Origin: Isoetes taiwanensis
Lineage: Eukaryota; Streptophyta; Lycopodiopsida; Isoetales; Isoetaceae
Reading direction: 5' to 3'
Assembly (NCBI GenBank): GCA_021234155.1
Contig: JAJEKV010000020.1
Location: forward strand, 18,781,018-18,845,017
DNA: 64,000 nt
Shown: positions 22,022-32,159 of the stretch, one piece after another
How positions within the stretch are numbered: position 1 is the stretch's first letter
How the letters are laid out: the number at the start of each line of letters is the position of its first letter
Notes under the pieces: model-generated
Database searches by the model: none
What the model saw: the letters and a program-made list of their open reading frames with translations, nothing else
Told to the model about the DNA's origin: nothing
Position numbers and translations under genes: made by a program

Positions 22022-25000
22022 GGAATAGAATAGAATAGAATAGAATATGATTTTATCGTCCACGGAGACCAACTGGCCTATGGGACCCAAGTACAAAGAG
22101 AGAGCAGCAGGCGTATTACTACCAGGATTAAAAAACCCCCGCCCCGAAGGGTTTTCGGGGGAAAAACCTTAGTAGCAATAAGGATGCTGACATACTGCAC
22201 AGTTATATACATAATCACAAGTAGAGCTGAGGTTAATGTCGGACGTGGGGCATAACCGAAGTCCAAGGCAGATCCATTACCTCCCTGAGGTAATGATCCC
22301 AACAAGCCTACCAGAGGTCGTGGCTCAAGAGCTCATGCAAGGCCCGATGGGGCACAACTAACCGAGTATACCGAGCCGGATATCTTTGGTATGCACGGAC
22401 AGGCCCGGAGGGCGTGACTTTCATCCTCAATGGCGCCCCTATTGACAAAGATCGACAGACTCTATCCTCACGCTCTCGAATCCATCTCCCCGTCTCAATG
22501 CGGAGGTGGTGTGCACTGCGCGAATGGAAGCAATCACTCTGCGCTTTTCATGGGTAGATGGGTGCACGAGGTAGTGGTGTGGGCCCCTCGTGAGCATGGG
22601 ATTAACTCTTTGTCGATAATTTGCCACCTTGACATGTGATGGGGCCTCTCAGATCCCAAAGCTTGGCCATGAAGCAAGCATCCAAGTACTACTTCAAAGG
22701 CGCTGCGTTCCTTCGGTGTATGCACTTGGTCCACATCCGTGTGCCTCGCACATTCCATAGCGAGAACCACCGGGCTTGCTTGTCTTTCCAGCCCAGGCTT
22801 TGAGTCGCTGCCGGGCCCATCGCCACCGCCAAAGCAAGGTTGGGCAGCCGGGCTTCATCCATAGCCACCGCCTGGAAGTAAATAATGTGACGTTCAGCAA
22901 GCAGCCCTCAGAATGGAAGGAAGCTTTGTCTCTGGAGCAAGATCTCGATATGGGACCGTGGACTTCACTCCCATTGCGGCCAAGAAGGCCTTCATGCACT
23001 GCTCTAGATCGTTCCAAGTGGTGAGGGATATCACCGGCCCCCACACTTCGCCCCATAGAGGAGGACGGTTCAACCAAGGCCTCGAACAAGTGTGCTGGTG
23101 ACCCCATGCATCTACTACGCCTTGTGATTGTTGTTTTGCATTGCATACAAGGCTTTTCCGCTACTGCGGTGACTGTGTAACCGATGGATGCATCGGTGTG
23201 TGGTAGTAGAAAACTCAATGCCCAAATACTTATAAGATCGAGCCACCTCCACTACCTGTCCCCCCGGTAAGTGAATGAGGGAAGGCGTGGGTGCCGGATG
23301 ATGGGACCAGCAGCACCCTTGTCTTGGCCAAGTTAACTCTCATGTCGGTGAATTGGCAGAAAGTGTCCAAAGCATCCAGGTGGCGTTGCATATCCTTTGG
23401 GCTATATGCGAGCAGGTCAACATCATCGGCATATATGAGTTGCCGGATTATCCGGTACATCAACCGGCGCCTCCCCGTGCTCGGCCTAGCCATTCTTCTA
23501 GGCTGGTCAATGTACAAGTTTAAGAGCGTCCGGGGTAGAGGGCAGCTCAAGGCACCCCAATGCTACTAACAACGGGCTCCCCGACGGTGTGAGACGGCCG
23601 GAGCAAGCCTCAGATAGTGCAGATATAGCATTCGCGCAAGTCGACGGGGTCCCTAGGCTGTCTCAATCTGGTCCCACAACTTATCCCGAGGCACTGTGTC
23701 AAAAGCCTTTGTGAAATCCACAAAGCAACAGTACAGATTCTTGCGTTGATTCCGGCTATCCTCTATGAGTGTTCGCAGAGTGAAGATATGGTCAATAGTA
23801 GAATGCCGGGGCTTAAAGCCCTGCCTGCGAGAGCCCCGCGACTTCTCCATCCTCGCCCAAAGTGTCGGTCATTTGCTCAAGAATCCCGGCAAGCAACTTG
23901 GCAAAGACAGAACCTGACCATAATGGTACGATAGTTGGGCTGGGCTGTGGGGTCCCCCGCTTTGTATATGGGCACAACTCTCTTGGTAGTCCAAAGGCGG
24001 GGAAGCCTTCTTGCAATGCCCCTGTTGAAGAGTGCTTTGAGAACCGGCACCATTGGGGGCCCGCCCACTTGAGAAGCTCTGCCGCATACCATCCAAATCT
24101 GCCGCCTTCCGATTAGCGTTGCGGGCCCATTATGACATCCCCTTCAAGAATGACCATTGCTAGGCTCGTGGAGGGGTAATCGGGCCCGGTTTCCCATTGG
24201 GTCATACAACCGCCGCAAGTATCTCACCCATTGTTCCGGGGTAATATTTCATGTGAATGTGTAGGCTTACTCAAGACCTTTCTCCCGAAAGGTCCTAGGG
24301 TGGCGGTCTAGTAGACCAAACATCATTCATTTTGAAGTTCGCAAGGTACGGCTTTCTTGGTCTTGAGGAAGGAGCGGTATTATCGACGGACGGCTCATGG
24401 GCGAATGGTGGGGTCCAAAGACTTGGCGGAGCCCGGTTTCAGCCCCGGCATTCGGTCATCGAACCCGGTGATTGCGGGGGAAGGTGGTTGCAGCCCCCGT
24501 GGATCGTCGAGGCGGCCTCTCCCAAAGCATCCGCCCCTACCCTCGGCGAGCCGGTTCACCGGGCCGTCTGGCTGTTGAAGTGTGGGAGCTGCGGCACTCC
24601 GGCGGCAGCTCATGCTCAAGCATCCTCGCATAGACCGCATGATCATAGTCCGGACGCTAAACCGTGGTACATGGGGTGTTGGGGCAATGGGTGCTCTCGG
24701 TTGGCACCGCCAATCTATCTGCAAGAAGGGCTGATGGTGGTCTACTTCCTCGTCCGGCCACCGTCGGCTTAACCGGGCGAAAGTGATCAAGTGTAGGCAT
24801 TGGTCATCTGCTAGCACGTAATCCACCACCTGGTGCCGCCCCACGGTTCTCCTCGTCTACAAGTGAAGCGGTGGAGGGCGGCCATCGTGCCACCCATTGC
24901 AAATGACCAGGTCAAAGATCTTGCCCGACAATAGCATTTTGCCGCCATCTTGTGTCACACGGTACGTCATCCGACGCCCTTGGCCAAACCATCTCTGCGG

Positions 25001-25965
25001 GGTCCATTTGCAACACATCCTCGGCTAGAGGTGCGAATTTTGGGATCTGCTCGCCCCGCGGCGCGGCGCATTGAAATCTCAAGCAACATGACCTTGCCCA
25101 ATTGTTCAGATCGGGCCGTATGTCATCATATAGATCGACATAGGGCTCCCCGCCATCCCACATCCGCGCGTGCGGTAAAAGTTGTTCTCAAAGATGTGGG
25201 AAGTAGCAAGCCGCCACAAAGAGAGGGCTGCCATCGCCGCTCGCACTTTCGTACCACTGTGTATCTCGGCAGCCCGTCACGCCTTTGCACACGGGGAGAC
25301 CGATTGGGCCAAGGCTGTCTGGTAGTAACACGCAATTCCTCCGTGTCCTCGTTTCCGGTGCACTCATTGAAGACGGAGTAGCGCTGGTATCCCCGGCAAA
25401 TCGGGTAGCCTGTGACCAAAGACGTTCCCATGTTTCCATGAGGAAGATAAGGTCCATGTCCATGGCGGCGGAATTGAGATCGTCCCCTTCGCCATGGAAA
25501 GCCACGGCAATTCCAGGATACCACGCTGAGGCACGATCCCTATTTAGTGGCATGCATCGCCACTTCAGGTCCGGTGGTAGTGGTGGTCCCAGGGGGAGTG
25601 GAAGATGTGGATGCCTGTGCCGCTGGGACACCCTCAGAGGGGACTCGAGGGGCCGGAGTGCCTGCATCCCTGTTTGGCTGCCTGAATTCCCGCATCCTTC
25701 CCCGGACCAGCCCCGCTGCCCCTCCATGTCTGCGGCAGTCCCTGACTTTGGCCAGCTCACGCCTTCGGGTCTCTTGCTGTGCTGGGGTCAAGTCCCGGTC
25801 AACGTACAGAGCCGTGCCCTTCAACTTCCGGCCCTGACGCAGGATGGCCACCCGCTCTGGCACGCTCTCAACTGTGAAGATGACCACCCGGGGGCGATCA
25901 GGGCGCTGATAGGATTGGAATGATATAAATGTCTGAGCTTCACCCATAATCTGCATGATTGGTCT
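22022..25965 (-). mobile_element. LINE group 1, copy B (5' truncated, inverted)
   Basis: Same element as 12600-18572 but on the opposite strand, so the two face each other tail to tail. From its 3' end it has the (ATTCT)n tail at 22022-22047, the hairpin near 22130-22165, and the C-terminal region. RT comes next (YADDVDLLAYS at about 23440, FTKAFDTVPRDKLWDQ at about 23690), then the endonuclease (WNCRGF at about 25510), and the last part of ORF1 up to about 25960. The 5' repeats and most of ORF1 are absent. Frames are broken in many places by 1-2 base indels. Confidence 0.9.
25540..25956 (-). pseudogene. LINE group 1 copy B, ORF1 end (RRM-like)
   Basis: A 138-residue frame that preserves the ORF1 tail better than copy A. 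It has RPRVVIFTVESVPERVAILR, LKGTALYVDRDLTPAQQE, then RRRELAKVRDCRRHGG and a Pro/Thr/Ser-rich linker. Beta-strand VVIF followed by a VAILR helix and the LTPAQ motif is the usual layout of the RRM-like region of LINE ORF1 proteins. The frame starts at the 5' truncation point of the copy. Confidence 0.7.
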
Positions 25966-25969
25966 TTAC

Positions 25970-28900
25970 AAAAACCCGTATTTTGGAGAAGTATGGTGAA
26001 ACCAGATGCATCTGCTTGACTCCTTAATCCAATTATATGATAATGGCCAAGTAATTCAAATCCAGATCTAGATTCTCGGACATGGCAACCAGCAAATCAG
26101 AGGACATAGATTCTCTGATATGACAGCCAGCTGATCCAGAAGAAGAAAGGGAACGAGGATGTGGACCTTACCATGTACATTATGCATCAATTTTGTAAGC
26201 TGAATTGTGAAAAATTTTCAAAAGGTGCAAGTGCACTTACCTAAAGACCTCTAATCGGTTCCCACAAAAATGTCTAAAAATAGAAGCAATAGACATTTCA
26301 AATTCGAACACCTTAAAGGCAGAAGCCATTTCAGATTAAAAGTTCTGCACTGCTCCTAAGGCAACGGGCTTTTTCCTATGAATCAAATGCTATACAGAAG
26401 GTACTTAAGATTACATTTTTGTTACATCATAAATCAATTCATAATGGAAAAATAACACAAGAAAGAACGAACTGTACTTACTGTCTAAGACAACTTTACT
26501 GTGCCTTGGATGAATTACTAAGCATAGTTTGGTCCAGCCCTTACTCAAATCACCACACCAAGAGGTTGTAACTTAAATGCCAAAACCATGGAACTAATTT
26601 TTTCTCCCAAAAGTTTGAATTGCCTCGTCAGTGAGATGATCTCTAGTTTTTATGATGCTCTATGCAGTTGTCACAAACAAATGCATGCTACGCTTCTCTA
26701 ACTAGGATAACTATGACATGGCAAAATTATACCCTTACATTTGGCCAATATAGAGCCTGGCCATAACCATAGAAATATTGAATTATCCCATAGTTTAAAT
26801 GGCCACCACACCAAGTTGCTAGTGCGCATAATCTTTTGGCATAGCCACGGCCTAGGGGCTTGAAGATTTGGCAAATATCAAATTGGCCACTTATGGGGTG
26901 AATTTAATAAGTTGGTACTTTGAATTGCACCGCCCTTTGGTCAAATGCATCCTACTCCACCGTGGCCAACTATTTTTTTAAATATGTGAATGTATGGCCA
27001 ACTGGCCCGCAGGAGCCACTAAAAAACTATCTGGTTGTTGCAATCTTAATAAACGTCAAGAGCAAAGTTTGGAAGGTCCACTATTTGGAATTTTGTACGA
27101 TTAACTCTGTGATGTCTAGAAGTAGACTTTTTACCTACAAAACAAGCCTTATCTAGTGAACTGCATAAGGCACCAATGCTAGTATTAATAATGCTATTAT
27201 TATGAACTTTCATAGAAATGCTATAGAAACTACCTTCATTTTTTGAAATACCCATTTGCTTAAAAGACCACATATTTCTACCTTCATTTTTTGAAGTACC
27301 CATTTGCATAAAGTTCACATATGTTAATTATATGTTTAAAATAAGATTGTGCCCATAAAACAGGATTTGCTATAAGGACGATCGGTTGCATTGGATTTGA
27401 TAAAACGTGATTTTACTCTTTATGTACTCTTTGCAAGGATAGGTTCACGACATCATATAGAGCTTTATTTTCCGACTTTATCACACGACTTTATCAAATG
27501 GCTTAAGCGTTTATATCTCCTAGGAAGCACCGAAAAGAAAATTGTTGGATCATACTTCAATTCCGCTGCAGTTTTAACTAAGCTTTTCAATGCAAGTATT
27601 TAATTGTATAATACTTTGCAAATTGATAACAAAGCCTATGAACGATCAAATAACTGTAGAAATGGTATCACTGAGAAAACACCGTAGCCCGTTGTTACCT
27701 TGCATCTGGTATCCCATGACAAATGACTTCATTTACCGACCTGGAAATAATTGTAAGAACAAAATTATGTCTACGTCGTGCAAGTTCAGCCAGCTAGGGA
27801 TCACAATAATCAAAGCTAGCATTCAGTAGCTTTAAAAAAAGAAATTTCAAGGCCCAAAAAAACATGAAGATCTTTTATATAAGAACGATGTAAAAATGCT
27901 ACACTAAGACAGAAAGAGACCAACATGAATTCAGGACGTATACAACCATGGCTCCTAAGACTGAACAAGCAAATCTCATCATTTACTTCACTCACTAAGG
28001 TTGATTGTGGCCCAATTAATCAGGGTGGTCGAATTAAGGTTGATATCTTCTAGATTGATTCTTCAGAACCTTACCTAGCATAATTCTTCATTAGATCTCG
28101 CGGAATATTTCATATGTTATGTACATTCGTGTCTGTTAGAAATCGTTGATGACACTCTTGGCATATTTCGGTGTTTGATAAGGGATTTGAGCTTAAAAAG
28201 ATACTAAAACTCAACAGATTAATAAATCGGTTAATTAACTTCTCTGAAACTTGATGTCCGACATCAACTAAATGGATTAAGCATCTCGAAAGCAAAAGGT
28301 CTTGCAAGATGAAAGACACAGGTACACGAGAATGATTTTTACGTGCAAAATTATCTTCAAGGGTGAAGGATGGAGACTGAGATATAAGGCAGCATCTGGC
28401 AACTTGGAGGATGAAGTGCGATTGCAACTTCTTCTCACATGCACAAGGCTCAAAATGGCATTTTGGATCTTACGTATGACTCTAGCAAATAAACAATCAG
28501 GTTACATCTTCAATAAACCGCTATTTTTCAAAGTCTAGCGGCAGTTGACATCCGGATAGAGCTTGCTTGGGTTCTTGATCACACCTTAAAGTTGGCCATG
28601 GAAAGCCCTGATTAAATTTTTATAAATGGAACCACCCCCTATGAATAGATATTTCTAAGATGAGATGATAGTCTACAGACATATAAAAAAGAAATCATAC
28701 TTAATGGAACATTTTTGCTAGCTTTGCATTTAAGCAAGCATGCCATAAGTCAAACATATTTCATTCTTTTCGTAATAAGACCTTTCAGAAGGAAGAGTTA
28801 TGAACACTCACGTGCACATAGTTTCTGAAATGGAAGAACAAAGATTAAGTAACAATTTGGAAGAAGAGTATTGCGGTACCAAAGGAGCTACACTTTCTTT

Positions 28901-30574
28901 GGAAGGAGTATCTTCAAATTGGATGAATTCAGGAACATGTTAAGCCATCACAACATTTCTAAGTTGCCTCCTTTGAAGCCCAAGCTGTGGATGACATGCC
29001 TTGTTCCGGGCTTGCTTCGTGGATTGCACAAATCATATGAAGCAGCTAGGCTTTTTGCATAGCTTCTACGCCAAGATCCTTCAATACTTGCTCATGTCCT
29101 CCCTTGTCCTCCAAGATTGCTTAATGCAAACAATGGTCCGGATTGGGCTACATACCATGGATTGGAAAGCGCATCCTCTAGGAGACCTGTTCTTAGCATG
29201 TTATGTAACCCGACTGAGGTTATTTTCATGCTCTCAATCAAGGTGATAATAATTCTCAAACTCTACCAGATACAATATGTGACAAAAAGGTCTAGAACAT
29301 GGACCACAAGCCTATGAATAATCAATGTCGGCAGGAGAGCAAGCGCAATCTTTCAGAACGTATATAGCTACTAGCGTAATTATAAATCCAAAAAATGTAA
29401 AACCCGTGTTGGCCTATTTGGTTCTTTGGCATTTTGTACGTGCTATTTCTATGTTGTCCTTTGGGACTTTAAGAAATCTAAATGATTATCAAGACTTTGG
29501 CCCTTCTTTGTATGTCACGTATGCTAATGTGTTCTAACAACTTAAGCCCGATAAAAAGCATATAGAATGGGGAAACAAAGAAAAGAATCCAAGGCCTCAC
29601 TTGAAACCACAAAATGGGCATCCTTTTTTCTAAACTTTTCAGCTGGATTATGGTGCTCGGTGATGTTTGAAACGGAGTTCTTGGGACATTCTCGTGGAAT
29701 CTAATGGACTAAAAAGAATAAAAAATAGGCCGAGGAACTTATTTGGAAAGACAAAGATTGCTTTGCAAGAATTACCTTGTTAGGCCACCGCATCCGTAAA
29801 ACATAGATATGCTCTCTTGATGCATTGTCGCCATGGAAGGAGGCAAGACTAAAGGACTATCGACTTCAATCGCAAAACAAAAATGAGTATTATCGCTACA
29901 ACAACGTATGCCACAAAAGTCCATTGCGGATGTTTGAACCGGCATAACTAACTAGACACTTGTTGACAACTTATATAGCGTAAAAATTGCATCTAGGATA
30001 CAATCTGTTTCATTTTGAGGAAAGGAATAGAAGAATGAATTACTCTCGACCTTCTAGTGCCCATTACCTAAAACCGCTCATAAATGTTCATAAACTACAA
30101 TTAGATGCAACATGATATAGAACAAAGTTACGACTGCGGTGGTCGTGGATTTCATCGAGAAGAAGAGAGTAGCTAATCTAGCCATATCCGTGCCAAAAGA
30201 ACCCATTCTCTCAACTTCGAATTATACTTCTCTTCAATGGAAAGCCATAAGCAAGTAAAAACCATGCAAGAAATGAAGAAATTTCAGAGATGGGCTATTA
30301 TTCGTGAAATTTCAGAGATGGGCTATGAAGTAACTGGGATGAAATGAAGAAATTTTGAAGTTTGTTTCAAGCAAAAGATGCACCCGGAAAGTGCAAATCC
30401 GATGAGGAGGGGTGCCAAGGCATGTAAAGGAGACAAAAGGTTTTTTTTTTTGTTAAACTCCTCAAGCATTGCAAGCTCGAATCGGAGGCTTCAAATAAAG
30501 GATTGCATATTTGAACGCCGAAAAGCTCTTCGGCAGAGCTTCAAAGGAGGCTTGAAAAAAGAAAAGGAAGTTAC
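25970..30574. other. hAT interior right of LINE copy B, no gene recognised
   Basis: AT-rich, with only short frames (for example 27391-27603, 28110-28427 and 28871-29062) that match no family I know. Small local duplications occur: a phrase with CTTCATTTTTTGAAATACCC at 27233 and again at 27283, and GAAATTTCAGAGATGGGCTA at 30284 and again at 30307. Nothing suggests a transposase gene. Confidence 0.5.
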
Positions 30575-30757
30575 TCCGCGGACCCTTTCCATCTCCGTGC
30601 CCATTTTTTGGCAGATTTTCTAATTTCCCGGCCTTAGATTTTGCAAAAGCCAAGATCCGATGGTGCAAAATAAGGCACATCAGATTTTGATGACATGGAA
30701 ATTACACGTGGATAGGCTAGAATTGCAAGAAAGGCTGTAGGCCCGGTAGGGCTGGTG
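30575..30757. repeat. Internal border repeat, copy 2
   Basis: Direct repeat of 21547-21746, ending GGGCTGGTGTGCT followed by a long A tract. It closes the second internal module and sits against the right subterminal region of the hAT element. Confidence 0.8.
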
Positions 30758-30890
30758 TGCTAAAAAAAAAAAAAAAATCGAAATTTTTTTTTTCCATTTT
30801 TTTTTTTCACAGAAGAGTAACCAGGTTCGGCCCAGAAGAGAAACCTTCGGTTCGGCATTTGAAACTCTTCGCGTAAGTTTAAATCAAGGT

Positions 30891-30923
<33 letters not shown>

Positions 30924-31121
30924 TTAGTTTCGCGTAAGCGAAACTGAAGGTTTCGCTTGCGCGAAAAAAGTTTCGCGTAAAGGTTTCGCTTACGCGAAAC
31001 TTTTTCGACGCGGGAAATTTTTTTAGACGTATTTTTGACGTATTAAACGTCAAATTTGTGCCGTATCTTTCGAAAAATACGTATTACGTATAAAACGTAT
31101 ACAGTATTGAACCTATCCCTG
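30758..31121. repeat. Right terminal and subterminal region of the hAT-type element
   Basis: A and T tracts, then several overlapping TTTCGCGTAAG / CTTACGCGAAAC motifs in both orientations (30925-31008). Next come TTGACGTATTAAACGTCAA and TACGTATTACGTA pieces, and the TIR GAACCTATCCCTG at 31109-31121. The motifs mirror those at the left end although the ends are not alignable base by base beyond the TIR. Confidence 0.65.
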
Positions 31122-31390
31122 CCCCTTAGATTCCCTTAGATCCCTTTAGACTTTATGAGATTGCCCTAGGTTCCCTTACATTATATGAGATTCAAAGAGA
31201 TTCTATAAAGATTTCCCTAGATACTCTAAGATTTCATCAACATTTTTTTAGATTCCCTTAGATTTTATGAAGATTCCCTTAGATCCCCCAGATTTTAAGA
31301 GATTCCCTTAGGCTTGTAAATATTTTCCTAGATTCTCTTACATTTATAAGATTTTCTTAGATTCTATTAGATTCTTCTGGATTCTTTTAC

Positions 31391-31650
31391 ATTCTAGAAC
31401 TTTTTAGAACATTCTAAGACTTTCTGGAACATTCTAAGACTTTCAATATATTCTAGAACTTTCTGGAAGTATTTCCCTAGATTTTCTTACATTCCCGTAG
31501 ATTCCCCTACATTCTAGAACATTCGAAAACTTATTAGAACAATTTGGAACTTTCTGGAAGAATTTTCTTAGATCCCCCCTAGATCTTATGTTCTAGAACT
31601 TTCTAGAGCCTTCCAGAACATTCTAGAACTTTCTTGAACTAGCTAGAATG
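31391..31650. promoter_or_regulatory. Heat-shock-element-like GAA/TTC array, copy 2
   Basis: Dense pieces such as TTCTAGAACATTCGAAAAC, TTCTAGAACTTTCTAGAGCC and GAACATTCTAGAACTTTC. Alternating GAA and TTC at 5 bp steps fits the heat shock factor consensus several times over. Whether factors bind, or whether this is simple-sequence drift of a TTCTAGAA motif, cannot be told from sequence. Confidence 0.45.
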
Positions 31651-31726
31651 TTATAGTCTATTTTATCTTAATGAGAATATTACCCTTAAGTATATTTGAA
31701 ACATAAATTATTCATGGAATTAATGC

Positions 31727-31781
31727 TTGGTTTAGTGGTTAGAATGGGGGGCTGGGGGATCAATGGCCAGGGTTCGAATCC
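31727..31781 (+). promoter_or_regulatory. tRNA-like internal promoter boxes, copy 2
   Basis: An A-box-like TTGGTTTAGTGGTTAGAATGG and a canonical B box GGTTCGAATCC at 31771-31781. The two boxes are conserved between the tandem units while the bases between them differ. This suggests a tRNA-derived Pol III promoter, but no cloverleaf can be drawn. Confidence 0.5.
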
Positions 31782-32159
31782 CCCACATAACATAAAAATT
31801 TTAAAAGCCTTTTCCTAAGGAATGAGCATTCAACTTGGGCCGTAGGATTTTGGATCTGATCAAGGGTCGAGATCTCACCACGTGACAATAATTAAAGCAA
31901 CATGAGCCATAGAATCTATTACATATAATTCCCAAAGCCATGTGCACCGTAGGATGTGTCCCAAAGCAACGTGAGTCGTAGGATCTCGGACCGACGATCA
32001 GGATCAGATCAACCTGGACCGTAGGATCGCTTACATATAATCTGAAACAAACTCCCAAGCCGTCTGGGCCGTAGGATACGTCCCAAAGCCACGTGAGCCG
32101 TAGGATCTCGGATCAACGGCCGGATTCAGGAGGACAAACATAAGAACATATATATGTTA

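Larger units (their letters stand above)
10462..31121. mobile_element. 20.66 kb hAT-type DNA transposon, composite
   Basis: The ends are a perfect 13 bp terminal inverted repeat, CAGGGATAGGTTC on the left and its reverse complement GAACCTATCCCTG on the right. They are flanked by a perfect 8 bp duplication CCCCTTAG (10454-10461 and 31122-31129). CAGGG-type ends with 8 bp duplications are the hallmark of the hAT superfamily. The flanks join into one copy of a tandem repeat, which independently confirms the insertion. Subterminal regions carry repeated TACGTATTTTT and TTTCGCGTAAG motifs on both sides. The interior holds two LINEs and unidentified DNA; I find no hAT transposase inside, so it is probably mobilised in trans. 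Its length is far above the usual 2-5 kb. Confidence 0.85.
31122..32155. repeat. ~1.27 kb tandem unit, copy 2, right part
   Basis: Resumes the unit interrupted at 10461, starting with the CCCCTTAG target duplication. It aligns with about 9480-10210 of copy 1. It contains AGATTCCCTTAG phrases (31130-31400), GAA/TTC arrays (31391-31650), tRNA-like boxes (31727-31781), and seven CCGTAGGATC-type phrases (31838-32110). No protein-coding potential is seen. Confidence 0.8.
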
